From contig JANRAA010000001.1 of assembly GCA_030728235.1 (NCBI GenBank), positions 7,082 to 12,310 on the forward strand: a stretch of DNA of 5,229 bases, given 5' to 3'. Made by a program: the position numbers and the translations under genes. The notes beneath the pieces are model-generated. The model made no database searches. It was not told the origin of the DNA and saw only the letters and a program-made list of their open reading frames with translations. Every line of letters starts with the position of its first letter. The stretch's first letter is position 1. This stretch comes from Flavobacteriales bacterium. Lineage in GTDB: Bacteria; Bacteroidota; Bacteroidia; Flavobacteriales_D; Sanyastnellaceae. Positions 1 to 5,229 of this stretch are shown one piece after another.

Positions 1-194
1 GTGTTGGGGAGGTTGAAGAAGTCTTTGGAAGAGATGGTGTTCCACCATTTCTTTTTGAGGTTGATACTTTTAAATCGCGGCTGAAGGTACAACAGGTCGT
101 CTTTGTGGGTCATGTTGAAGGCTACGACAAAGAGTCGTATCCTTCTCAAAAACCCAAATTGATGGCGTTGAACCCACTTAGAAAGAATTCTCAT
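1..194 (-). CDS. Unrecognised protein, N-terminal fragment (runs off the left edge)
   Basis: An open reading frame on the minus strand starts at the ATG at 194-192 and stays open to the window edge, giving 64 complete residues. An in-frame TAA lies six codons upstream of this ATG, with no other start between, so the start is well constrained. The protein begins MRILSKWVQRHQFGFLRRIR, a basic, aromatic-rich N-terminus, followed by a short hydrophobic patch (LFVVAF, residues 21-26) too short for a membrane segment or signal peptide. It then reads MTHKDDLLYLQPRF and a lysine/tryptophan cluster (LKKKWW). I recognise no family or motif. It lies downstream of hutU on the same strand, with 129 bp between, so a separate promoter is plausible but none was identified. 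No Shine-Dalgarno is evident. It could be an overlooked conserved hypothetical; function unknown. Confidence 0.6.
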   Translation of the reverse strand, partial: MRILSKWVQRHQFGFLRRIRLFVVAFNMTHKDDLLYLQPRFKSINLKKKWWNTISSKDFFNLPN

Positions 195-323
195 GGTGGC
201 TTTAGTTTAATGTTTCGCGATTTATACACGCAAAACATCAAATACCCTCAATCAAATACTAAAAAACCTTAAAAATGAGTAAGTTGATGCAACCTAATTC
301 CCATCAAAGCGCATCTAACTTAG
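195..323. other. AT-rich intergenic spacer between hutU and the left-edge gene
   Basis: These 129 bp are distinctly AT-rich compared with hutU. On the minus strand they should hold the end of the hutU transcript and any promoter for the left-edge gene. No GC-rich hairpin followed by a T-run was found. No convincing TAnnTTTG box was found either: the nearest candidate, TAGTATTTG on the minus strand, has three instead of two spacer bases. I see no tRNA or riboswitch-like structure. Confidence 0.5.
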
Positions 324-328
324 TTAGA
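314..328. repeat. Small inverted repeat overlapping the hutU stop codon
   Basis: TCTAACT-T-AGTTAGA is a perfect 7-bp inverted repeat around one central base, and it covers the hutU stop codon (TAA, minus strand, 326-324). In RNA it would form at best a weak 6-bp AU-rich stem with a 3-nt loop. It lacks a following U-tract, so it is not a convincing intrinsic terminator. It may be coincidental. Confidence 0.3.
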
Positions 329-2348
329 ATAGTCCGCTAATCAAACCGTCGTCCACCTTATTCGGCAGGGTAACTTTCAATTTTGGTTCGGCTTCCATGG
401 CGCGTTTGATGGCGAAGATGGCTTCATCATTTCGGGCCCAACTTCTTCTTGCAATTCCGTTGTTTACATCCCAATGGAGCATTGACCGCAGTCTGCGATC
501 GCTATCGGCACTGCCATCGAGGAGCATGCCGAATCCGCCGTTAATTACTTCTCCCCAGCCTACGCCGCCGCCATTGTGAAGCGAAATCCATGTTGCACCG
601 CGAAAGGCGTCACCAGCGAAGTTTTGCACTGCCATGTCGGCGGTGAACGATGAGCCGTCGTAAATATTTGATGTCTCGCGGTATGGCGAGTCTGTTCCAC
701 TGACATCGTGGTGATCGCGTCCGAGTACCACCGGACCAGAGAGTTCACCATCGGCGATGGCTTTGTTGAACGCTGCGGCAATTTTTATCCGCCCTTCGGC
801 GTCAGCGTAGAGGATGCGTGCTTGAGAACCAACAACCAGTTGATTCGCTTTTGCTCCTTTAATCCACGTGATGTTGTCTTGCATTTGCTGGCGGATTTCA
901 GGCGGTGCGGTTTGCTGCATTTCCGACAGCACATCGAGCGCGATTTGATCGGTTTTATCTAAATCGGCAGCATCGCCACTGCAGCATACCCAGCGAAACG
1001 GACCAAATCCATAGTCGAAGCACATGGGTCCGAGGATGTCTTGCACGTAACTTGGATATTTGAATCGGATATGATCATCAGCCATGACATCGCCACCGGC
1101 GCGTGACGCTTCGAGCAGAAAAGCGTTTCCATAATCAAAAAAGTACGTTCCTTTCGCCGTGTGTTTATTGACAGCTGCTGCATGTCGGCGCAGCGAATCT
1201 TGGACATACCCTTTGAATTTTTCAGGGTTTTCAGCCATGAGTGCATTGGCCTCATCGAATGATAAACCGACTGGATAATAGCCACCTGCCCATGGATTGT
1301 GAAGACTTGTCTGATCCGACCCCAGGTCGATGTGCAGGTTTGCTTCATCGAAGTGTTCCCAGACATCGACTACATTGCCCAGGTAAGCATACGACACCAC
1401 CTCTCGGTTGGCGATGCTTTTTTTGACCCGTTCGGCGAGTTCTTTCACATCGGTAACAACATGATCTACCCAGCCTTGGCTGTGGCGTTTGTATGCAGCA
1501 GCTGGATTTACTTCAGCGGTTACAGAAACTACACCGGCGATGTTGCCGGCTTTTGGCTGAGCACCACTCATACCACCCAGACCTGCAGTAACGAACAGTT
1601 TGCCCGAAGTTCCAGTGCCCGATTTATCAATCATCCGCGCAGCGTTTAAAACTGTGATGGTGGTACCGTGCACGATGCCTTGTGGCCCGATGTACATATA
1701 CGACCCCGCTGTCATTTGTCCGTACTGCGTTACCCCCAACGCATTGAACTTCTCCCAATCATCAGGTTTTGAGTAGTTGGGAATCATCATTCCGTTTGTA
1801 ACTACCACACGAGGGGCATCTTTATGCGATGGAAACAAGCCGAGTGGATGGCCGCTGTACATCACCAGCGTCTGATCCTCCTCCATTTCAGACAAGTATT
1901 TCATCACCAATCGGTATTGTCCCCAATTTTGGAAAACCGCACCGTTACCGCCGTAGGTTATAAGTTCGTGCGGGTGTTGTGCCACAGCGTGATCCAGGTT
2001 GTTTTGAATCATCAGCATGATGGCTGCTGCTTGTTGGCATTTGGCGGGGTACCAATCGATTGGACGGGCTTTTATTTCGGTGATTGGGCGATAGCGGTGC
2101 ATGTATACACGGCCGTATGTCTTGAGTTCATGAGCGAATTCAGGAGCCAAATCTGCGTGCAACGATTTCGGGAAATAGCGCAAAGCATTGCGGATGGCGA
2201 GTTCTTTTTCCTCACGAGAGAGGATATCTTTTCTTTTCGGCGCGTGGCTGATGCTATCATCCACACCGGGGTGTGCTGGCAGCGAGGTTGGGATGCCCGC
2301 TATGATTTCTTCTTGAAACTGTTTTAAGTCTGTTTGCATTACTTCCAT
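324..2348 (-). CDS. hutU: Urocanate hydratase (urocanase), long form
   Basis: Urocanase (EC 4.2.1.49) hydrates urocanate to 4-imidazolone-5-propanoate, the second step of histidine degradation, using tightly bound NAD+ as an electrophile; it is cytoplasmic. The 674-residue product matches the family throughout. Recognisable blocks are YGGNGAVFQNWGQY (132-145), SGHPLGLFP (165-173), VVTNGMMIPNY (182-192), QYGQMTAGSYMYIGPQGI (208-225), the glycine-rich NAD-site block TAGLGGMSGAQPKAGN (254-269), FGPFRWVCCSGD (448-459) carrying the cysteine region, SGPVVLGRDHHD (537-548) and SLHNGGGVGWGE (589-600). Typical bacterial urocanases are about 550-560 residues; this is the longer type, similar in length to animal UROC1. 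The ATG at 2348 is used because an in-frame TGA lies four codons upstream (at the end of the preceding gene); the ATG three codons later (2339-2337) is an alternative. It follows the DUF5522-like gene by 13 bp and is probably co-transcribed. No other hut gene is visible. Base composition is visibly more GC-rich than the secreted-protein gene to its right. Confidence 0.98.
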   Translation of the reverse strand: MEVMQTDLKQFQEEIIAGIPTSLPAHPGVDDSISHAPKRKDILSREEKELAIRNALRYFPKSLHADLAPEFAHELKTYGRVYMHRYRPITEIKARPIDWYPAKCQQAAAIMLMIQNNLDHAVAQHPHELITYGGNGAVFQNWGQYRLVMKYLSEMEEDQTLVMYSGHPLGLFPSHKDAPRVVVTNGMMIPNYSKPDDWEKFNALGVTQYGQMTAGSYMYIGPQGIVHGTTITVLNAARMIDKSGTGTSGKLFVTAGLGGMSGAQPKAGNIAGVVSVTAEVNPAAAYKRHSQGWVDHVVTDVKELAERVKKSIANREVVSYAYLGNVVDVWEHFDEANLHIDLGSDQTSLHNPWAGGYYPVGLSFDEANALMAENPEKFKGYVQDSLRRHAAAVNKHTAKGTYFFDYGNAFLLEASRAGGDVMADDHIRFKYPSYVQDILGPMCFDYGFGPFRWVCCSGDAADLDKTDQIALDVLSEMQQTAPPEIRQQMQDNITWIKGAKANQLVVGSQARILYADAEGRIKIAAAFNKAIADGELSGPVVLGRDHHDVSGTDSPYRETSNIYDGSSFTADMAVQNFAGDAFRGATWISLHNGGGVGWGEVINGGFGMLLDGSADSDRRLRSMLHWDVNNGIARRSWARNDEAIFAIKRAMEAEPKLKVTLPNKVDDGLISGLF

Positions 2349-2361
2349 AGTCGTTGCATTA

Positions 2362-2586
2362 TCATTTCCGGATCATTCCGGTTTTTTTATCGAAGCCGTA
2401 CGGACAGTGTTTACAGCCGCTTTTGCAGCAATAACCTCTTTTTTTATGGTACGCCTCAGTGAAAACGATGTATCCGTCTTCATTGTAATAAAAATCTTCT
2501 GGTTCAAGCGCTCTGGAGCGTCCGAAACCACTCATGTCATCCGTCATTGTGCTTTTGCAAGGTGTAAAAATCGACAAAAAACCCAT
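2362..2586 (-). CDS. Small Cys-rich DUF5522-like protein
   Basis: The 74-residue reading frame has a core LEPEDFYYNEDGYIVFTEAY (residues 28-47), then a cysteine cluster at C53, C54, C58 and C61 within GYCCKSGCKHCPYG, and a basic C-terminus. This pattern (acidic ExFYYNE-GY-VFT, then RGYCC-x3-C-x2-CPYG) is what I know as DUF5522, a short domain of unknown function widespread in Bacteroidota. The CC-x3-C-x2-C spacing suggests metal binding, by inference only. The start is uncertain: ATG at 2586 gives 74 residues, but the ATG at 2547-2545 (MTDDMSGFGR) gives 61 residues, closer to the usual length, and drops an N-terminus (MGFLSIFTPCKST) that looks unlike the family. Neither has a clear Shine-Dalgarno. 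The TGA stop lies 13 bp before the hutU ATG, so the two form a likely two-gene operon. It is divergent from the secreted-protein gene. Confidence 0.85.
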   Translation of the reverse strand: MGFLSIFTPCKSTMTDDMSGFGRSRALEPEDFYYNEDGYIVFTEAYHKKRGYCCKSGCKHCPYGFDKKTGMIRK

Positions 2587-2617
2587 GCTTTTTGGAATGA
2601 AAACATGAAGAACAAAT

Positions 2618-2639
2618 CAAAATCACCCTTTTGGGTGAG
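2618..2639 (+). promoter_or_regulatory. Palindromic regulatory element, copy 1
   Basis: The core is the perfect inverted repeat TCACCC-TTTT-GGGTGA (2623-2638), preceded by CAAAA and followed by G. The 22-bp unit recurs at 5012-5033 with a single difference, in the first loop base. It ends 46 bp before the start of the large secreted-protein gene, and a -7-like box begins 22 bp after the inverted repeat. No T-run follows it, so it is not an intrinsic terminator. The arrangement fits a dimeric regulator site centred around -42 relative to a transcription start inferred from the -7 box. The regulator is unknown; the half-sites do not match the CRP/FNR TGTGA type. It also lies in the divergent region shared with the DUF5522-like gene. 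Confidence 0.65.
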
Positions 2640-2645
2640 AAGCAA
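2618..2645 (-). promoter_or_regulatory. Possible promoter for the DUF5522-hutU pair
   Basis: On the minus strand a TTG (2645-2643) is followed after 17 bp by TGATTTTG (2625-2618), which matches the Bacteroidota -7 consensus TAnnTTTG at all fixed positions but one. The 17-bp spacing is in the usual range for -33/-7 pairs. The TCACCC/GGGTGA inverted repeat lies within the spacer and the -7 box. The boxes are short and AT-rich, so a chance match is quite possible. Confidence 0.3.
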
Positions 2646-2660
2646 CTACCTGTGAAGTAT

Positions 2661-2668
2661 CAATTTTG
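2661..2668 (+). promoter_or_regulatory. Putative -7 box of the large secreted-protein gene
   Basis: CAATTTTG matches TAnnTTTG, the Bacteroidota primary-sigma -7 element, except at the first base. It lies 16 bp before the chosen ATG, implying a very short leader. No -33 TTG is present 17-23 bp upstream; the palindromic element lies just beyond that range. Support comes from the identical spacing to the palindrome at the second copy. Confidence 0.5.
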
Positions 2669-2684
2669 TTCAAAATCAATGACC

Positions 2685-4946
2685 ATGAAACAAATTATAC
2701 TTTTCATCGCACTATTGGCCTCAACCACTTTGGGTGCTCAAACTTACTACTGGGTTGGAGGCACCGGCGACTGGTCTGACCTATCACACTGGGCTACAAC
2801 GTCGGGAGGAAGTACCTTTCATACACAACTCCCTGGAGAGAGCAACGACGTCCGTTTCGATGCAAACTCATTTACAGGAGTGCAACAAATTGTAACGCTA
2901 GATCAGGATTTGCAAAAGTGCAGAAACTTGGATGCAACAGGGGTTATGTTCAATCCAAAGATTCAAGGATTGGTTTATACCGATGATTTAGAAGTTTATG
3001 GCGACTTCATTTTGCCAGCAACGATGCAGCGTAATTTGATGACTATAGTCATGCTTGGCAGCGGTACCCATACGATTTCATTGAACGGAGAATATTCAGG
3101 TGGACTATCATTCATTCGACTACAAGGAAGTGGGAACTATGTTTTAGGATCTGACTTTCAGGCGGCCAATCTCTACATTTATTGTGACGGAGGTTCGTTT
3201 AACAGCATGGGATATGACGTCATTTGCAATACACGGGTGAGTACATATTTCAATTACGATGTAGACATTGATTTCTCAGGGTCTGATATTGATACAGGAC
3301 AGTGGATTTTAACCGATAACAACACGTATGACTTAAGCAATACAACGTTGACTTTGGGTTCAGCTTTGTATTTGGAGGTCAATGCGCCAGGCATTTATCA
3401 CCCCGTTGTTTATGTAAATGGCGCGACAGGTTTTACTGGTGATTTCACATGTGGCACTTTCGAAGTAGCACCAGGTTCGGAGCTACAGTTAAATTCTGGA
3501 ATAACAATCAACGCTGATACCTTCACGTTGAATGGAACCAATGGAGGAGCGATTGCAATTCACACCAATGCTCCAGGTTCAGAAGCGACATTTAGCCAGA
3601 CATCAGGCATAGTAGACGGGAACTACCTCATCCTTACAGATATTCACGCAACGGGTGGGGCAATTTTCAATGCATCTGAAAGCATTGACAACGGCAACAA
3701 CGACGGGTGGAATTTCTTGGTAGACACAGCCGACAACTATTACTGGGTTGGTGGCACTGGCGACGCGAATGATTTGTCGCATTGGGCTACAACGTCAGGC
3801 GGTAACATCTTTCATACTGCAGCGCCAGGATTGAACGACCCGATTATCTTCGATGCGAATTCATTTTCATCTGTTGATGACATCGTGACAATTTTCGGCA
3901 ATGTGACTGCTTACTCTATTGATGCTACAGGAGCATTGGCTGGTGCAACCATCGAAACCGAGCCAGGATTGAACAATACAGTGACCGTACTCGAAGGCTT
4001 TAATGCTGGAGATTTGGAATGGAACCTAACAGAATTGAACTTAAACAACACAGCACCACTAGTATTTTATGCTGGTTCAGGAAATATGAACGGTACCAAT
4101 ATTTACATTACTGGTGGCAGCTTGGTTGAGTTTGATGGAGATTTGCATTGCAGCAACCTCGAGTTAGTTTTTGGCGTTTTGGTCGCATCTGACCTAGATA
4201 TAATCATCGACAATTCATTCCGTTTTTCTGGTGTTTCAAGTTCTGGTGATATATCAGGCTCAAACATTACGTGCGGCGTGTTGTTTGTCGAAACATCTAT
4301 CCAATCACTTGATGCTTCGAACACCCAAATTACGTGTGACGTTCTCTTCAATGGTGGTTCTGGAATCGCGTATCACAACATCTTATTATTTGGCGATGTA
4401 AACATTGCTGGAAATTTCTCTTGCGACGAATTAACCATCGCCGAAGGCAGCAGTGTGCACATGTACGGAGGTACACAAGTAACATTGAACAATCTCGTTG
4501 CAGTTGGTACTGCGAGCAACATGATTACCATCGATTCTGCGAACTCAGGGGAGTTTGGAACATTTTACAAAGAAAGCGGACTTGTTGAAGTTTATTACGC
4601 CGATATCACCGACAACCACGCAACAGGTGGAGCGGTATTCAATGCACTTCAAAGTAACGATGGTGGAAATACCGACGGATGGAACTTTATTGTTGGAGTT
4701 GAAGAAGCTGAGGCGACTAGCTTAGAGGCATGGCCAAATCCATCAAACGGACAATTTCAGGTTGCTACACAAGGTTACGAAGGACACACCATATATGTAT
4801 ACGACATGTGTGGAAAGCAAATAACGAATTCACTAATAACTACTACTACGTTTAATTTAGACTTGACGCAAGAAGAGTCTGGGACGTACCTGTTGGTCGT
4901 TGACAACAACGGCCAGCTGGTTCGCCAACTGCTTATCAAAGAATAG
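2685..4946 (+). CDS. Large exported two-module protein with T9SS sorting tail
   Basis: The 753-residue product begins with a signal peptide (MKQIILFIALLASTTLGA, then Q19), so it is exported by Sec. Two tandem modules follow: residues 21-344 and 352-668. Each opens with YYWVGGTGD..DLSHWATTSGG and an FDANSF block, continues with short glycine/asparagine-rich beta-strand-like stretches, and closes with ATGGA[IV]FNA...DGWNF. The C-terminus (680-753) is a type A T9SS sorting domain: WPNPSNGQF, IYVYDMCGKQI, GTYLLVV and final QLLIKE. The protein should therefore cross the outer membrane by T9SS and be surface-attached or released. YWVGGTG-type modules are common in Bacteroidota secreted proteins; an adhesin or matrix role is inference, and no catalytic motif was seen. 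The start at 2685 gives a clean signal peptide; ATG 2679 adds only Met-Thr. The frame stays open to a TTG at 2631, but that lies inside the palindromic element. It has its own promoter candidate and terminator, so it is probably monocistronic. Confidence 0.93.
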   Translation: MKQIILFIALLASTTLGAQTYYWVGGTGDWSDLSHWATTSGGSTFHTQLPGESNDVRFDANSFTGVQQIVTLDQDLQKCRNLDATGVMFNPKIQGLVYTDDLEVYGDFILPATMQRNLMTIVMLGSGTHTISLNGEYSGGLSFIRLQGSGNYVLGSDFQAANLYIYCDGGSFNSMGYDVICNTRVSTYFNYDVDIDFSGSDIDTGQWILTDNNTYDLSNTTLTLGSALYLEVNAPGIYHPVVYVNGATGFTGDFTCGTFEVAPGSELQLNSGITINADTFTLNGTNGGAIAIHTNAPGSEATFSQTSGIVDGNYLILTDIHATGGAIFNASESIDNGNNDGWNFLVDTADNYYWVGGTGDANDLSHWATTSGGNIFHTAAPGLNDPIIFDANSFSSVDDIVTIFGNVTAYSIDATGALAGATIETEPGLNNTVTVLEGFNAGDLEWNLTELNLNNTAPLVFYAGSGNMNGTNIYITGGSLVEFDGDLHCSNLELVFGVLVASDLDIIIDNSFRFSGVSSSGDISGSNITCGVLFVETSIQSLDASNTQITCDVLFNGGSGIAYHNILLFGDVNIAGNFSCDELTIAEGSSVHMYGGTQVTLNNLVAVGTASNMITIDSANSGEFGTFYKESGLVEVYYADITDNHATGGAVFNALQSNDGGNTDGWNFIVGVEEAEATSLEAWPNPSNGQFQVATQGYEGHTIYVYDMCGKQITNSLITTTTFNLDLTQEESGTYLLVVDNNGQLVRQLLIKE
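2745..3716 (+). repeat. Internal module 1 (324 codons)
   Basis: This is the first copy of the duplicated module, from TYR-TYR-TRP of YYWVGGTGDWSD to DGWNF. It has an N-terminal block rich in aromatic and glycine residues, a beta-rich middle including GDFTCGTFEVAPGSELQLNS, and an end loop DNGNNDGWNF. Closest similarity to module 2 is at both ends; the middle has diverged and differs in length. Confidence 0.85.
3738..4688 (+). repeat. Internal module 2 (317 codons)
   Basis: This is the second copy, from YYWVGGTGDAND to DGWNF. The nine codons for YYWVGGTGD differ from module 1 at three positions, all silent third bases, and HWATTSGG also differs only silently. That pattern indicates an older duplication kept by selection on the protein. 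The middle contains GNFSCDELTIAEGSSVHMY, matching the GDFTCGTFEV stretch of module 1. Confidence 0.85.
4722..4943 (+). other. T9SS type A C-terminal sorting domain (region of the CDS)
   Basis: The last 74 residues show the usual layout: LEAWPNPSNGQF at the start, a central IYVYDMCGKQI strand with the conserved D-x-x-G-K, GTYLLVV, and a short basic/aliphatic end (RQLLIKE). Such tails are recognised by the type IX machinery and normally cleaved by a sortase-like peptidase. A short acidic linker (VEEAEATS) separates it from module 2. Confidence 0.93.
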
Positions 4947-4966
4947 TTTTTTGCTAATCTCTCCAG

Positions 4967-4997
4967 AAAGCCCGCTGAATATTTAGCGGGCTTTTTT
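4967..4997 (+). terminator. Rho-independent terminator of the two-module gene
   Basis: AAAGCCCGCT (4967-4976) pairs with AGCGGGCTTT (4985-4994) around an 8-nt loop, and six T residues run from 4992 to 4997. The stem begins 20 bp after the TAG stop. On the opposite strand there is no comparable T-run, so it mainly serves plus-strand transcription. Confidence 0.92.
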
Positions 4998-5011
4998 GTG
5001 TTGTAGCGTTA

Positions 5012-5033
5012 CAAAATCACCCATTTGGGTGAG
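5012..5033 (+). promoter_or_regulatory. Palindromic regulatory element, copy 2
   Basis: The core TCACCC-ATTT-GGGTGA (5017-5032) is flanked by CAAAA and G exactly as in copy 1, differing only at the first loop base. It ends 51 bp before the ATG of the next exported-protein gene, and a -7-like box starts 22 bp after the inverted repeat, the same distance as in copy 1. It lies downstream of the intrinsic terminator, so it belongs to the next transcription unit. Confidence 0.65.
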
Positions 5034-5054
5034 TGCTGGGTTTTGAAAGCACAT

Positions 5055-5062
5055 GACCTTTG
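5055..5062 (+). promoter_or_regulatory. Putative -7 box of the right-edge exported-protein gene
   Basis: GACCTTTG matches TAnnTTTG except at the first base, the same deviation as the box at 2661-2668. It stands 21 bp before the ATG. No TTG lies 17-23 bp upstream. The matching 22-bp distance to the palindrome is the main support. Confidence 0.5.
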
Positions 5063-5083
5063 CAGAGACCAATATACTTTGCT

Positions 5084-5229
5084 ATGTTTTCAACGTTTCG
5101 AGCCACCCTTCTCGTTTATTTGTTGCTCCTAAATTCTGGGTTGTTTGCTCAGTGGAATCCGATGGGCGCTGGATTTAACAGTGGTTTTGTATTTAGCATT
5201 GAAGCCTATAGTGCGACGGAGATATACTA
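5084..5229 (+). CDS. Exported protein of unknown function, N-terminal fragment (runs off the right edge)
   Basis: The frame is open from the ATG at 5084 to the window edge, giving 48 complete residues. It begins with a signal peptide: MFSTFRA, a hydrophobic core TLLVYLLLLNSGL, and FA before Q23, a typical signal peptidase I site. The mature part starts QWNPMGAGFNSGFVFSIEAY, a pattern I associate with Bacteroidota secreted proteins built of repeated W-x-x-x-G-x-G / V-x-x-I beta-propeller-like units, often with a T9SS tail; that assignment is tentative because the rest is missing. It follows an intrinsic terminator, so it should be its own transcription unit, with the palindromic element and -7-like box upstream. 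No Shine-Dalgarno is visible. Confidence 0.75.
   Translation, partial: MFSTFRATLLVYLLLLNSGLFAQWNPMGAGFNSGFVFSIEAYSATEIY

Noticed and set aside
314..328. Hairpin at the hutU stop codon as an intrinsic terminator
   Set aside because: The stem is short and AU-rich, and no U-tract follows on the minus strand.
959..1366. A 135-codon minus-strand frame overlapping hutU in another phase
   Set aside because: The hutU frame is unambiguous by family conservation over this stretch; the alternative translation is unlike any real protein.
2265..2278. CACACC-GG-GGTGTG inverted repeat resembling the palindromic element
   Set aside because: It lies inside hutU, encodes the AHPGV residues, and has a different half-site and spacer from the intergenic element.
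1824..2327. A 167-codon open frame on the plus strand within hutU
   Set aside because: It is antisense to highly conserved urocanase coding sequence, its translation shows no domain or low-complexity logic, and no promoter is evident. It is a by-product of hutU codon use.
2623..2638. Inverted repeat read as a terminator or as a transposon end
   Set aside because: No T-run follows either copy, no transposase lies between the copies, and there is no target duplication. The shared -7 spacing fits a regulatory site better.
2631..2684. Upstream extension of the secreted protein from a TTG at 2631
   Set aside because: The TTG lies inside the palindromic element, and the extension would put a polar stretch before an otherwise perfect signal peptide starting at Met 2685.
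4103..4351. An 82-codon minus-strand frame within the secreted-protein gene
   Set aside because: It is antisense to module 2, with no recognisable protein features or supporting signals.

Overview
The window looks like a chromosomal segment of a Bacteroidota bacterium, probably in or near the Flavobacteriales. The evidence is a C-terminal type IX secretion (T9SS) sorting domain, a second secreted-protein start, -7 boxes resembling the Bacteroidota TAnnTTTG consensus, almost no Shine-Dalgarno sequences, and a small DUF5522-type cysteine-rich protein of a kind common in this phylum. No phage, insertion sequence, CRISPR array, tRNA or rRNA was seen.

Left part, minus strand. The window opens inside the 5' end of an unrecognised gene (1-194, N-terminal 64 residues visible). 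After 129 bp of AT-rich spacer comes hutU (324-2348), the long form of urocanate hydratase, which carries out the second step of histidine degradation. A 74-codon gene for a Cys-rich DUF5522-like protein (2362-2586) lies 13 bp upstream of hutU on the same strand, so the two are probably co-transcribed. No other hut gene is in the window.

Middle and right part, plus strand. Divergent from the hutU pair is a large secreted protein gene (2685-4946). It encodes a signal peptide, two tandem modules of about 320 residues that begin YYWVGGTGD and end DGWNF, and a T9SS type A sorting tail. A clear rho-independent terminator follows (4967-4997). A second gene for an exported protein then begins at 5084 and runs off the window.

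The most interesting signal is regulatory. The same 22-bp element, containing the perfect inverted repeat TCACCC-N4-GGGTGA, lies upstream of both exported-protein genes (2618-2639 and 5012-5033) with one mismatch between copies. In both places a -7-like box (nAnnTTTG) begins exactly 22 bp after the inverted repeat, and neither has an evident -33 TTG at normal spacing. This suggests a shared activator-dependent promoter for a set of secreted or surface proteins. The first copy also lies in the divergent region shared with the DUF5522-hutU pair.
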